Assembly: GCA_032622095.1 (NCBI GenBank)
Contig: CP136068.1
Span: 134,423,989-134,487,988 of the forward strand
Direction of reading: 5' to 3'
Source of the DNA: Siphonodentalium dalli
Lineage: Eukaryota; Mollusca; Scaphopoda; Gadilida; Siphonodentaliidae
Length of the DNA stretch: 64,000 bases
In this document: piece by piece, positions 1 through 12,710 of the stretch
Position numbering within the stretch: the first letter of the stretch is position 1
Layout: every line of letters begins with the position of its first letter
Notes under the pieces: model-generated
Seen by the model: the letters and a program-made list of their open reading frames with translations, nothing else
Told to the model about the DNA's origin: nothing
The model's database searches: none
Position numbers and translations under genes: made by a program

Positions 1-2560
1 GTGTGATTTAAAGACGCCATAGTGGTGCTGTTTGTTTGAGAGATGGGGTGTGGATTGGCATCAAATTTGGGAAAAAAATTGTTTAGTCGCCGATTATCAC
101 CAAACTTATAAACAATCATCTCCATGATATCAGGAGTACAATCGTGTGGTTTGAGGATGTCATAAGTTGGGCCATTCCAGTCAGTGGTGTATAGAGATAA
201 GAGGGACACAACAAATTATATCTATATGTTTAGTGGCGATTCCACCAGATTGATACATATTCTTCTCTGTGATACACCAAATTTGTGCCCTATGGGGACC
301 TTAAATTTGATACGAATTTGTATACTCGCCATTTTTCACCAATCTCATATAGTTTAAACATATTTATTTGTCTAATATATATAACACATCATATATGACA
401 CATACATTGTTTATACAGACAATGGGATTGGAGGACAAGTGCTGACTCACTTATGGGTACCCCCCTCTCCCATAAATCTCATATATATGCATCTCTAATC
501 TCTAATGATTCTTAGTGTGTGCAACTTGAGACTGAAATAGGGACGGGAGGGTCACAAAGACTACAGAATATTTTAGTACTAATTACCATCAAATTCAGAC
601 ACGTTCTTCTCAAATGATACAAGAAATCAAATCGTGCTTTCTGTCTGTGTGTGCGTTCTATATATAACTTCACGCGGTATAATCGAGATGGCACCAAGGC
701 GTTCTAAGAGGGGTAACTGTTTACAAGGAAGATAACAGTGAGGGTAAATATTTTCTAAAATGACGCTGTTGGTGTCAGGGGAAGAAAAGGGGGAGGTCGG
801 CAAAATTAAAAATATATCGTGAAATAGTTTTGTCGCCGATTTCCACCAAACGAATACATAATCACTTTCGCAATATGGCGTTGTTCGAGTCAGCGTTGCA
901 TCAACAATTGATTTAATAAACTATTTGATATATTATTCTTCTCTATGATACGAGGAATATCATCGTGTGATTTAAAGACGTCAAATTGGTGTCGGTTGGG
1001 TGAGATATATGGGTCATAACTATTCTCAGAATTTGTTTAGTTGCTGATTACACCAAACATATATAATAATCGCCAGTATATCATGCATCCATGAGTCTAA
1101 TGGGAGTGGTTTAAATATGTCAAAAGAGGCAAACGCTGGTACAAATTTATTTGGCACCAATTTCCACCGAATTCATACACGTTTTTCTCTAATGATATAC
1201 CATGAATTAAATCACATTTGGTGTTGTTTGCGTCGCGGATGGCGAGCGGATATGTACTTTCATTGATCAGATTTCTATTCGCCTTCATCCGCATATAAGT
1301 TATATACAGTCACCCAGGCCATCTCCATATCATTTTAAGTAGTTTTGGACGTTCACAATCCCGACATATAGTGACCCACTTAAGTCACTTGAACAATTAT
1401 ATCTTCTTAACTGTCATATTTATATGGGAATAGCAATCAGGGCATTCACAAAATGAGCTAGCAAAAAGAGATTCATAGAAGAAGCATTAAACGTATATTT
1501 ATCATTCTATTGAAGAGATACATATATTTGTGCAAACCCCGAACCGTCAGAGGATTGCATATATATTATAATAAAATTGAGTCTGTTCCATTCAACACAG
1601 TTTCCACAAAAAAGTTACAATTTGTCAAGAGATATGGAAGGCCTGTTCAAAAATAGTGGTCACAGTGTGCCGTCAAATATAGTTTCTTCTGATATACAAG
1701 AAAATGCAGTTAGTAGCATAAGACTTTTCAGGATCCTCCCAATACTGCACATCTGACAAGGGTTTTATAACAGATTCCTCGACTGACATAAACAACTCAA
1801 AATCTCGCTCTGTGCCTGGCACATGTAGCTAATATTTATGCGCATCAACATTTCGTTTAAACAGAGAATATTTAGCCATATATAGCACCATGAACAGAGG
1901 AGCACCTGGACATTTTTTTGAAACATCTGTATCTTCATGTAGATAGCCAGGTGTCCTCGAGAACTTAGTTTAACCCACTAAATTGATTGATACATCTTAA
2001 TATTTAAAACCCAATTATCATCTTTTATCGAACTAATGTGTTTGTGATGTTCATGTATCATATTATAACGTATAATGTATACGCAGTTGTATAAAAATAC
2101 ATACTTCATTATTGTTGGAACAGATTAATCGCGACAAACAGAATGACAATTGACAAGGTGAGCCACTACTTATATCCCATAACTGTAATAATCATGTTTT
2201 ATGATGCTATTTGAATATACCATTTATGAGAAAACGTGTAACATTTTTAAGCAAAAGCATTCTCTATCCCCAACAAATATCCACAGCATACATAGGGTTT
2301 CTCATCGCATTAACCTGAGCAACGCCGGGTAACTCTGCTATATCACATATTAATGTTAATTTTACGTGATGATCAGTCATATTGTTTTGATAATTTTGCA
2401 AAACTTCATCTTAACCTTCGAAATAGTATGAAACAAGAGAGGATCTCGCGTGTTTCAATACGATTTATATGATATTTGATCATATAAGTTAAATCTTGAC
2501 ACATCAAACTATTTGAAAAAGTAAAAATCAATCAGTAAAACGCGTAATTGTAAAGTAACA
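1..2560. repeat. left arm of giant inverted repeat
   Basis: This stretch is the reverse complement of 2761-5342 almost base for base. Position 2560 pairs with 2761 and position 1 pairs with about 5342; the 22-base offset is mainly a GACA-type microsatellite that is longer in the right arm (about 4675-4705). Scattered single-base differences are visible, so the arms are very similar but not identical. The arm runs off the start of the window, so its outer end is unseen. It contains TTTGGTGGAAATCGGCGAC-type repeat units and no credible gene. Short open frames here are repeated mirror-wise in the other arm. Confidence 0.93.
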
Positions 2561-2760
2561 TTTGCAAATAGTCAAGAAACATATATAAGCTTCAACGGAG
2601 TCCAAAATAAGTTTTGAAGCTACACATGTCCATTACTATTGCATTACTCTGTCTCAAAATCAGAGTAATTTCGTGTCAATTGAACTGGCAATCGAACCGG
2701 AACCTATCAATTTGGTGTGAGAAAGAGTCGGAACCAAAAATTATAGAGTCGGAACCCACG
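2561..2760. repeat. unique spacer of the giant inverted repeat
   Basis: About 200 bases that do not pair with themselves separate the two arms. The stretch holds no open frame of note and two short GAGTCGGAAC-like direct repeats near its right end. A non-palindromic centre and the sequence differences between the arms are easier to explain by a real inverted duplication than by a simple fold-back read, although an assembly artefact is not excluded. Confidence 0.85.
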
Positions 2761-5342
2761 TGTTACTTTACAATTACGCGTTTTACTGATTGATTTTTAC
2801 TTTTTCAAATAGTTTGATGTGTCAAGATTTAACTTATATGATCAAATATTATATAAATCGTATTGAAACACGCGAGATCCTCTCTTGTTTCATACTATTT
2901 CGAAGGTTAAGATGAAGTTTTGCAAAATTATCAAAACAATATGACTGATCATCACGTAAAATTAACATTAATATGTGATATAGCAGGGTTACCCGGCGTT
3001 GCTCAGGTTAAGGCGATGAGAAACCCTATGTATGCTGTGGATATTTGTTGGGGATAGAGAATGCTTTTGCTTAAAAATGTTACACGTTTTCTCATAAATG
3101 GTATATTCAAATAGCATCATAAAACATGATTATTATAGTTATGGGATATAAGTAGTGGCTCACCTTGTCAATTGTCATTCTGTTTGTCGCGATTAATCTG
3201 TTCCAACAATAATGAAGTATGTATTTTTATACAACTGCGTATACATTATACGTTATAATATGATACATGAACATCACAAACACATTAGTTCGATAAAAGA
3301 TGATAATTGGGTTTTAAATATTAAGATGTATCAATCAATTTAGTGGGTTGGACTAAGTTCTCGAGGACACCTGGCTATCTACATGAAGATACAGATGTTT
3401 CAAAAAAATGTCCAGGTGCTCCTCTGTTCATGGTGCTATATATGGCTAAATATTCTCTGTTTAAATGAAATGTTGATGCGCATAAATATTAGCTACATGT
3501 GCCAGGCACAGAGCGAGATTTTGAGTTGTTTATGTCAGTCGAGGAATCTGTTATAAAACCCTTGTCAGATGTGCAGTATTGGGAGGATCCTGAAAAGTCT
3601 TATGCTACTAACTGCATTTTCTTGTATATCAGAAGAAACTATATTTGACGGCACACTGTGACCACTATTTTTGAACAGGCCTTCCATATCTCTTGACAAA
3701 TTGTAAATTTTTTGTGGAAACTGTGTTGAATGGAACAGACTCAATTTTATTATAATATATATGCAATCCTCTGACGGTTCGGGGTTTGCACAAATATATG
3801 TATCTCTTCAATAGAATGATAAATATACGTTTAATGCTTCTTCTATGAATCTCTTTTTGCTAGCTCATTTTGTGAATGCCCTGATTGCTATTCCCATATA
3901 AATATGACAGTTAAGAAGATATAATTGTTCAAGTGACTTAAGTGGGTCACTATATGTCGGGATTGTGAACGTCCAAAACTACTTAAAATGATATGGAGAT
4001 GGCCTGGGTGACTGTATATAACTTATATGTGGATGAAGGCGAATAGAAATCTGATCAATGAAAGTACATATCCGCTCGCCATCCGCGACGCAAACTACAC
4101 CAAATGTGATTTAATTCATGGTATATCATTAGAGAAAAACGTGTATGAATTCGGTGGAAATTGGTGCCAAATAAATTTGTACCAGCGTTGGCCTCTTTTG
4201 ACATATTTAAACCACTCCCATTAGACTCATGGATGCATGATATACTGGCGATTATTATATATGTTTGGTGTAATCCGCAACTAAACAAATTCTGAGAATA
4301 GTTATGACCCATATATCTCACCCAACCGACACCAATTTGACGTCTTTAAATCACACGATGATATTCCTCGTATCATAGAGAAGAATAATATATCAAATAG
4401 TTTATTAAATCAATTGTTGATGCAACGCTGACTCGAACAACGCCATATTGCGAAAGTGATTATGTATTCGTTTGGTGGAAATCGGCGACAAAACTATTTC
4501 ACGATATATTTTTAATTTTGCCGACCTCCCCCTTTTCTTCCCCTGACACCAACAGCGTCATTTTAGAAAATAATTACCCTCACTGTTATCTTCCTTGTAA
4601 ACAGTTACCCCTCTTAGAACGCCTTGGTGCCATCTCGATTATACCGCGTGAAGTTATATATAGAACGCACACACAGACAGAAAGACAGACAGACAGACAG
4701 ACAGCACGATTTGATTTCTTGTATCATTTGAGAAGAACGTGTCTGAATTTGATGGTAATTAGTACTAAAATATTCTGTAGTCTTTGTGACCCTCCCGTCC
4801 CTATTTCAGTCTCAAGTTGCACACACTAAGAATCATTAGAGATTAGAGATGCATATATATGAGATTTATGGGAGAGGGGGGTACCCATAAGTGAGTCAGC
4901 ACTTGTCCTCCAATCCCATTGTCTGTATAAACAATGTATGTGTCATATATGATGTGTTATATATATTAGACAAATAAATATGTTTAAACTATATGAGATT
5001 GGTGAAAAATGGCGAGTATACAAATTCGTATCAAATTTAAGGTCCCCATAGGGCACAAATTTGGTGTATCACAGAGAAGAATATGTGTCAATCTGGTGGA
5101 AATCGGCACTAAACATATAGATATAATTTGTTGTGTCCCTCTTATCTCTATACACCACTGACTGGAATGGCCCAACTTATGACATCCTCAAACCACACGA
5201 TTGTACTCCTGATATCATGGAGATGATTGTTTATAAGTTTGGTGATAATCGGCGACTAAACAATTTTTTTCTCCAAATTTGATGCCAATCCACACCCCAT
5301 CTCTCAAACAAACAGCACCACTATGGCGTCTTTAAATCACAC
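2761..5342. repeat. right arm of giant inverted repeat
   Basis: Mirror of 1-2560. Unlike the left arm, its outer side is inside the window: the same repeat family continues without a break to 6345 as degenerate tandem units that end in a GACA tetranucleotide run. The arm therefore seems to be made of one pearl-like element plus adjoining sequence. No gene is supported. Confidence 0.93.
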
Positions 5343-6345
5343 GATTAGATTCTTCGTATCTTGGATAAGAACGTGCAATTTGGTGGAAATTGGCGCAGAA
5401 AAATTGAGCATCAATTTTGGTGCCCCTGTTCCTTTCAATGCAACCCTGACTCGAATGAGGCCACATTTGACATATATAAGCAACACCATTAGACTCGTGA
5501 TACCATGGGGATGATTTTGTATAAGTGTGGTGGCAATCGGCGACTAAATCAATTACTATCAAATTTAGTGCCCACCCCTCACAATCTCTCAAACAAATGA
5601 CAACAATTTGGCGTTGTTAAAGCATCCAATTTGATTCCTTGTATAATGAAGAAGAATATATCTATCAATTTGGTGGTGATCGGTGCTAAAATTAGTTTTT
5701 CAATTTTGGTGCCCCTCTCCCCTTCCGTGAATCCCTGACTCGAACGACGCCACTTTCAAACCACACCATTGTTTTTTTCATATCATGGGTTTGGCGTTGT
5801 TAAATCGCACAATTAGATTCCTTATATCTTGAAGAAGAATATATATCAATTTGGTGGAGATCGTCGCTAAAATTAGTTTTTCAATTTTGGTGCCCCCTCC
5901 CCCCTTCCGTGCATCCCTGACTCGAACGACGCCACTTTTAAACCACACCGTTGGTTTTTTCATATCATGGGGATGATTATATATATGTTTGGTGGAAATC
6001 GGCGACAGAAAAAAAATCTGCCCCTCCCCCTTCTGGACACCCCTGACGCAAACGGCGCGACTTTTGCCATATTTAAACCACACCATTAGATTCCTCATAT
6101 TATGGGGATCATTATATATAAGTTTGGTGACAATCGGCGACAATTTTTTTTTCTGCCCCTCCCCCTTTTCTGTCCCTGACAACAATGGCGTCACTTTAGA
6201 AAATTCTACCCCCGACCATTATCTTTCTCGTAAAAAGCTACTCATAGTAGACCCCTTTGGCATCATCTAGATGGTCCCCTGTGAATTGCTATATAACACA
6301 GACAGACAGACAGACAGACATATATTCGCAAATATAGATATAGAT
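5080..6345 (+). repeat. pearl/Helentron-like degenerate tandem units with tetranucleotide tail
   Basis: A motif close to TTTGGTGGAAATCGGCGAC recurs near 5092, 5240, 5381, 5528, 5670, 5850, 5988 and 6124, at intervals of roughly 135-180 bases. Units share a C-rich block, a CCCTGACTCGAACGACGCC-like block and ACCACACCATTAGATTCCT. The array ends in a GACA microsatellite (about 6300-6320) and a small hairpin around TATTCGCAAATA. Tandem core units followed by a tetranucleotide tail and a short terminal hairpin are the layout described for pearl elements of bivalves and for Helentron-related non-autonomous elements. The family assignment rests on layout only; the repeat itself is clear. Confidence 0.75.
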
Positions 6346-6575
6346 GGAGATTGTTTCCATCCTGGAACATTGAAATGAATGTTTCCTGGATCTAGATCCA
6401 TTGACGTATGTGTGGATAACTATTTTAAAACTATATACTTACAATTTTCCTGAATGTTGTCCTTATTTTTCACATTTTTGTCATTCAAAATGGTTGAAAT
6501 ATCAGTAAATGTAGCGATAGGGTCGGAACGGAAATAGCGATAGAATCGATTCTGGTGAAACAGTTTCCCCCAGTG
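6346..6575. mobile_element. right-end remnant of CACTG-ended DNA transposon
   Basis: The last 39 bases of this stretch, read on the minus strand, begin CACTGGGGGAAACTGTTTC and match the end at 15045 except for one base change and one G fewer in the G-run. It is followed at 6576 by AAGTT, which is also found next to the other end (15046-15050, as AACTT on the plus strand). This gives a terminal inverted repeat with a 5-base target duplication. The piece is only about 230 bases because the pearl-like repeat abuts it. CAC ends with 5-base duplications fit Transib/ProtoRAG-type elements, and CACTG also occurs in CMC-type elements. No transposase is visible, so the superfamily is open. Confidence 0.7.
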
Positions 6576-9249
6576 AAGTTCATTGAAGATGGAGAGAAAC
6601 CAACGAAATATTTCCTAAACATGGAGAAGCGACAGTATATTTCAAAAACCCTAGCTGAAGTAGTGGACCAATCGAACCGCATAGTTACTGACCCCGAGAA
6701 AATTATGGAAACTACCAAAACTTTTTATGAGGATCTTTACACAACTAAAATAAACAATGGTGTTAAGTACGAAATCCCACAAAATATAACCTACCGATCG
6801 CTAACATCGAATGACGCAGCGTCCATAGAAGGCGTAATAACATACACGGAACTTACCAAAACACTTAAAACATTTAAAAACGGAAAATCACCCGGCCCAG
6901 ACGGTTACAGTGTAGAATTTTTCAAATTCTTTTGGAAAGATATCGGAATGTATGTACTGAACTCGTTAAATGATGCTTTTAAAAAACAGGAAATGTCAAT
7001 TACTCAAAAGCAAGGTATCATCACCCTCATTCCAAAGAAAGACAAAGCTAGACAACATCTTAAAAACTGGCGCCCCATATCCCTCTTAAATATTACATAT
7101 AAACTGGCTTCAGCTTGCATTGCAAACAGATTAAAAACTGTTCTTCCAAAAATTATTAATGAAGATCAAACGGGATTCCAATCGGGAAGATATATAGGGG
7201 ATAACACAAGACTGATATATGTCATAATTCACGAAACAGAACGACATAACATACCCGGGATGCTTCTATTAATTGACTTTGAAAAAGCATTTGACACAGT
7301 TGAATGGTCATTCATTAACAAATGTTTATCGCAATTCAATCTAGGTGACTCAATAAAGAGATGGGTGAAAACATTCTACACAAATATACAATCTGCAGTT
7401 CAAGTAAATGGTAGCATATCTTCATATTTTAATCCATCCAGAGGATGTAGACAAGGGGACCCACTCTCACCGTATATATTTTTGCTTTGCGCCGAGGTAC
7501 TGGCCACTATCATAAGACAGAACACAAATATTCATGGTGTAACACTCGGTAGGGCAGAGTACAAGATTAACCAATATGCTGACGACACCACACTAATTCT
7601 TGATGGGAGCGATACTAGCTTCCGTGAAGTTCTTAATGTATTGGACTTGTTTGCCAGAATGTCTGGTTTGAAAGTTAATATTGATAAATGTGAAATTGTC
7701 TGGTTGGGGACAAAAAAGAACTGTGGATTGGCACAATCCCAAATTGTCACATTAAGGTATCAAATTCTTTCACGTTGTTAGGTATAAAATTTTGCACTAA
7801 TCCGACAGAGACTCTGCAACTCAACTACATGGGGAAGATTGATGAATTAAAGAAATCGATAAATAAATGGAAATATAGACCCTTAACACCACTTGGTAAA
7901 ATTACTTTGATAAAATCTATTCTAATACCAAAATTTGTTCACTTATTTATAGATTTGCCAAATCCAGATAAAAAGTTCATAGACGAAATGAATACCATTT
8001 TGTTCAGATTCATTTGGAATGGAAAACGTGATAGAATAAAAAGATTGCAACTGTGCGAAGAATATGAAAACGGTGGTTTAAGAATGGTGCACCTAAAATA
8101 TTTCATCGACTCATTAAAAATAACATGGATTCGAAGGTGCATAACGAAAACAACTCAATGGAGAAATTTGGCACCAAAACAAATAATAAATGACCCTCTA
8201 TTTGCGACATATGGTTCAAAATATATAAAAAGATGCGAGTCGACTATTGGGAATCCTTTCTGGCGTGACGTCTTTGTAGCCTGGCGTAATTTTCTGAACA
8301 TAAAAAGTAAAGAGCCTCGATACGGCATGACGCAGACAATTTGGAACAATTATGAATTGTTGAGATCGACGACTCAATGATAGACGTCGCTGAGTGGAAG
8401 GACAAAGGCATAACATTCATAAATGATATGTTCACCGAAGACAATAAGCTACATTCCATCGAAACTCTTAGAACTAAGAACAATATCACCACAAACTTTA
8501 TTACTTTACACGGCCTAAACAGACAAATTAATAGGTTATTAAAACGGACCGATCAAACTATCGTCAGGGTTCATAATCCAATCATTCCTGAAAATATAGT
8601 ATCACTACTTCAGAATGAGCGAGGTTGCAGAAATTTTTACGACGAATTCATAAAAGCGACTAAAATAGGACAATCATCGTCGCAAATGAAATGGGAAAAT
8701 GAATTAAGATGTTCCCTTCACTGGAAACATATATGTTCATCACCCTTCAAACTATTAGTCGACACAAAACTACGCTGGTTTCAATACCGAATACTGACTA
8801 GAATTATAGGCACACACAGACTTTTGAACATAATGCGAATTCGGTCAGACGGTCTATGTCTCAGATGCAACGTCGCAAACGAATTAATTTCGCATATTTT
8901 CTTTGACTGTCCATTTGTAAGAACGTTTGTAAATACCACTCAGGCCTGGCTAGATCGCTATCAACTGGGCATCTCGCTTTCTCGGAAAAACATTCTTTTT
9001 GGGATTGGTGCTCACAATAAAAACAACAAACTAAACTTTCTTATACTATCAATTCTGAAATATTATCTGTATAAAACAAAATTTAACCCCGACGAACTCT
9101 CTCTGAAATTACTCATTCGAGAATTTGAATTACGATATAAATCGTATCGATATATTGCACTGAACTCCGACGATCTGAACAATTTCCAACTCGAGTGGGG
9201 GGACCTAATGAAAGCCATGCAACAAACAACAGGGCACACACATAACTAA
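6576..9249 (+). pseudogene. L1/Tx1-type LINE, reverse transcriptase and C-terminal half
   Basis: Three consecutive reading segments (6576-7781, 7775-8380, 8377-9249) together give the second half of a non-LTR retrotransposon polyprotein. Visible motifs are KSPGPDGYSVEFFK, the palm motif LLIDFEKAFDTVEW near 7264, GCRQGDPLSPYIF near 7443, and the catalytic YADD at 7575-7586. The C-terminal cysteine-histidine motif (CLRCN...HIFFDC, about 8855-8911) is typical of L1/Tx1 elements. Two frameshifts, near 7750 and 8355, break it. The endonuclease half is missing here; it lies at 15046-16168 on the other strand and joins in frame at AAGTT. An A-rich tail follows at about 9465-9515. The catalytic residues are intact, so decay is fairly recent. 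Confidence 0.93.
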
Positions 9250-9520
9250 CTTAGCAGGGAACATAATCATCTTGAATAGTAAATAGTCCGAGTTTACAAT
9301 CTGACATTCGGCAAACCAGTCCAAAGTTCATGAACAAATTTGAGACAGAATATAACTGGCATAAATATATATATATATATATATATATACGTGTATACAT
9401 GTACGCATTTATGCAATCGTTGTTATCAGATATTGTTCTGTACATAATATAAATGTGTAATATAATGAAAAAATAAAATATTCAAAAAAACAAAACAAAA
9501 CAAAAAAACAAAAATCTGCA
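9250..9520 (+). repeat. LINE 3' untranslated tail with TA run and A-rich end
   Basis: After the stop at 9249 there is a short AT-rich stretch with a (TA)n run at about 9366-9389 and an AAAACAAAACAAAA-type tail at about 9480-9512. This looks like the 3' end of the LINE at 6576-9249. I could not define a target-site duplication. Confidence 0.55.
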
Positions 9521-10659
9521 TTCTGAATGGCAAAGTGAACACTACATGTAAATGTAGTTCATATGGTTATGATTGAAACACGCACCCTATGCGGCGCTGC
9601 AATGGGGACAATAATTTTGAGACCTCTTACAGACATGGCGGAACTTTCAAAGGTTATGTAAGAGCTAACTGACACCATTATACTACCATTGTCTGAAATA
9701 ACACGGACACAATCATATATATATATTTTGTCATGTGATTCCTAGTGGTCACCGACATTTTGTTTTATCATTTTTAGCTGGTATATATATTTACGCTATA
9801 CACCCGTTTCATCCACTTCATGTTATTATACACCCATAGCATGATAATTATTAAAATTCAAAAGTGCATTGGTTTTAGGGAAGTAGTTCCGCCCCTTCCA
9901 AATCCTCCAGGGTTAAATCCAAAACTCCAATAATTAAAAAAAAACATACGCTAGCTGAATCAGACTTCCCTCGGGAGCGTTTATGCATGGATTGATATAG
10001 GGGTCTGAACAAATGAGAGAGCTAGGGAATGTTATCCATATTTTCGTTTCGCGCATATTTCGATCTTTTAAACATTTTGCTAAACAAGATAGCATTATTA
10101 AAAATAAATTAAAACAGATTTAATTGTTTTAATGGACTTGAATCATTATATTATACATATATGTGTGTGTGCATGTGTGTAAATAATACGAGATTTGCTT
10201 AACATTTGAAATAAGTGATCGAGGGACGGAAGAAATCCATACAATAACAAATTGTTTATTTATTTGACCTATACATGTAGCTAGTTAATCATTCTGGATT
10301 TTCTGAAAATATATAGAAATATAATGTACAGCAGCATACAATGAATGGCCCACTGAGTGTATGTTTTTTAGAATAAACTACAATAAAGTGTTTCGGCTAT
10401 GCATGACGTGATACAATATAGATTTCGGCGTTTTGAAGCGATTCTCTGTGATCTGTGGTGATTCCCAGTGATTCCCAGTGGTCACTGACAAGTCACCCGG
10501 ACGTTTGTTTATTCAACTTAATCCGATCCACTCGGATTCACCGTGGAAAAATCACCGTGAATGCCGGTGATTCACAGTGGGCTTAGTGGGGTTCCCACCG
10601 TGTTGAGTGTTTTCCTTATACCACACTCTGAGTGTAGTGCACATCTGAGTTTGCACATG
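9521..10659. other. noncoding stretch with a SINE-like tail
   Basis: No credible gene. At 9868-9945 a segment with CCCCTTCCAAATCCTCC and CCAAAACTCC followed by an A-run resembles a second copy at 41890-41965, so both may be the 3' end of one SINE or LINE family. At 10440-10620 there are short repeated GTGATTCCCAGTG and CACCGTG words. CACCGTGTTGAGTGTTTTC there has a close match near 42812. Confidence 0.5.
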
Positions 10660-11189
10660 GATCAGGGAATGGGGTAATGGTAATGCATTGTAATGCATTA
10701 CATTTTCTCTAGTAATGCAAAGTAATGTGTAACGCATTCCATTATGCATTACATGTAATGCAAAAGAATGCATTACTTCACAAAAAAAGACAAGTAATTA
10801 AATCACATTTCCTTTACTTTTTGCAATACATATGCTTAAAATGTTTAATTATGACTTCTTACCTACCTTCATACATCACCTTGGGACAACAAACTGCTAT
10901 TGTGAAGGCTGGTAAATAAGCTTTCAACCAACACTATGAGCATGGCTTCTGAAGCCACAGTGGTTGTTTTGATTGTCCTCTAATGAAGTCATATCACTAC
11001 CTTTGTGATGGGTCTTTGATGATGCAGACTTGTACAAGCAGTGTGAACATTTATCAGTGATATGTGTAAATGAATTTGACGGCTACATTGTTCTGACATT
11101 GTTTTTATTAGCTGTGAAGATACAAAGGTTGCTGGTAACTCTTCACAATCATTAACAATTTCACCATGCCTTCCACCAGTATCTCGTTC

Positions 11190-11307
11190 TTTCGCCAACA
11201 CTTTGCCGGCCGTTTTTACTGGTCCGGTAAAAGCTAATTGTAAGCATTGTGCAACAATTATATCAGCATCTTCAAGAGTCACTTCCGATTTCATAACGCA
11301 TCTCAAG
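11190..11307 (+). pseudogene. BED zinc-finger exon of the hAT transposase
   Basis: The plus-strand frame through 11239-11250 reads VKANCKHCATIISAS and ends DFITHLK at 11307. This is the CxxC...HLK pattern of a BED zinc finger, the DNA-binding head of many hAT transposases. It is followed by GCAAGT, a possible GC-type splice donor, and a good acceptor (pyrimidine run then CAG) ends at 11753. The open frame on the opposite strand here is a shadow. Confidence 0.6.
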
Positions 11308-11753
11308 GCAAGTCTTATATATATAATTAATATTCATGTAATATCCATATTTTAAAGAAAATATAAAATATTCAGTTATATCCAGCCTTTCACATGTTGC
11401 ATCCGTCTCAAAAACTTAGAGAATTTAAGTAACACATATGACATCACATTGCTATATATTTTCCTGATTTATGAAAGATGTAAAGTAACAGGGTCATAAT
11501 TAACATTATTTTGTCACAACTGCTTGAGATAATCTTACCTGAGTAGACCCTGGGTAATTAGATAATTAAGTCTATTGTATTCTAAAGGGCTGGTCTACTG
11601 GTCGTGCAGTAATAAATCAATTATCCTCTGATCCCTGATTACCAGCTGTGGCTATTTAAACCAGTAGTGCAGTATATATCAATACAAGTGATAATGCTTT
11701 TGTTATAGTTGATTAAATGAATAGGGTAATCAGTGGTAGTTTTTCTTTTTCAG

Positions 11754-12363
11754 CGTAAGCGTAGAGACTTGCTTGTTACACCGTCCACCTCTAATCAGCA
11801 AGAGACATCCCAACCAAGAATCTTCCACTATGCTAAATAAACCATCAGCCAAATACGCCAACAACGACTCCAAACAACAACACATCACCGACTACATTCT
11901 ACTCTACCTATCCAACCGACTCATACCATTCAGTTCCATCGACTGCACCGAATTCCGCAACATCCTAGAACAACTTGACCCACGATACCAGCTTCCATCT
12001 AGAAATCATCTATCAACGAAGCTCATCACTGAGAAAGCCATCAACACACAACAACGAGTTAAGTGCCATCTGGAGCAGGTCCAGATTGTGTGCTTGACCG
12101 TCGACCTTTGGTCCAACCGCCAGATGAAGAGTTTCCTCGGAATAACAGGACATTACATTCTCAACTAGACATTCCATACCGTGATGATCGCGTGTATACG
12201 TTTCAAAGGCAGACATACCGGTTAGAACATTCGCAACGAGTACGAAGAGGTCATGGCACTGTACGACGTAGCTGGGAAAGTGTCCAACGTTATCACCGAC
12301 AATGCTTCAAACATGCGCAAAGCCTTCGACATTCCTGGGTATGAGGTATCGGAACCCGAATAA
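11754..12363 (+). pseudogene. hAT transposase catalytic-region relic
   Basis: The frame at 11773-12168 contains DYILLYLSNRLIPFSSIDCTEFRN-like sequence, LDPRYQLPSRNHL and LTVDLWSNRQMKSFLGITGHY. These match the hAT core in family knowledge (P-SR-TL...LT-DLWTS, then the V-A-HF region). The continuation MALYDVAGKV...ITDNASNM is present at about 12250-12330 in a second frame. The frame changes after the putative acceptor at 11753 and again near 12168, and there is an in-frame stop near 12230. The C-terminal dimerisation domain is absent. It is a non-functional remnant of the element bounded by the TAATGCATTAC blocks. Confidence 0.78.
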
Positions 12364-12710
12364 CCTATACATGCCTTCATTTTATTTTGATATCCAATAA
12401 AGTTCATAAAAAAATCGTTTTATTTACTCAACAAGTCCATCATCAAATGTAATGGTAATGGGATGGGAATGCAATACTTGTCAAAGTAATGGTAATGGTA
12501 ATGCATTTAGTTTTCCATGTGATGGTAATGCAAAAAATGTTAAGTAATGGTAATGGTAATGCATTACTTTGCAGATGGTAATGCAAAAAATGTTAAGTAA
12601 TGGTAATGGTAATGCATTACTTTGCAATGTAATGGACCCATCCGTACAGTACGGAACACATTTTGGTATTCACTGATTGACATATTTGGAATTGAAACTT
12701 GTATCTTACT

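Larger units (their letters stand above)
10660..12650 (+). mobile_element. decayed hAT-like element with TAATGCATTAC-rich ends
   Basis: The two ends of this segment (10670-10775 and 12445-12635) are full of TAATGGTAATGCATTAC words and their reverse complements, and between them lies a hAT-type transposase relic. Many copies of a short subterminal word are usual for hAT elements. The left edge may start CAGGGAATG near 10662, but no matching terminal repeat or 8-base duplication could be read, so the limits are approximate. Confidence 0.6.

Noticed and set aside
1097-4321. Mirror-image frames of 65-88 codons in both palindrome arms
   Set aside because: They are the same repeat sequence read in both arms; no domain and several phases are open.
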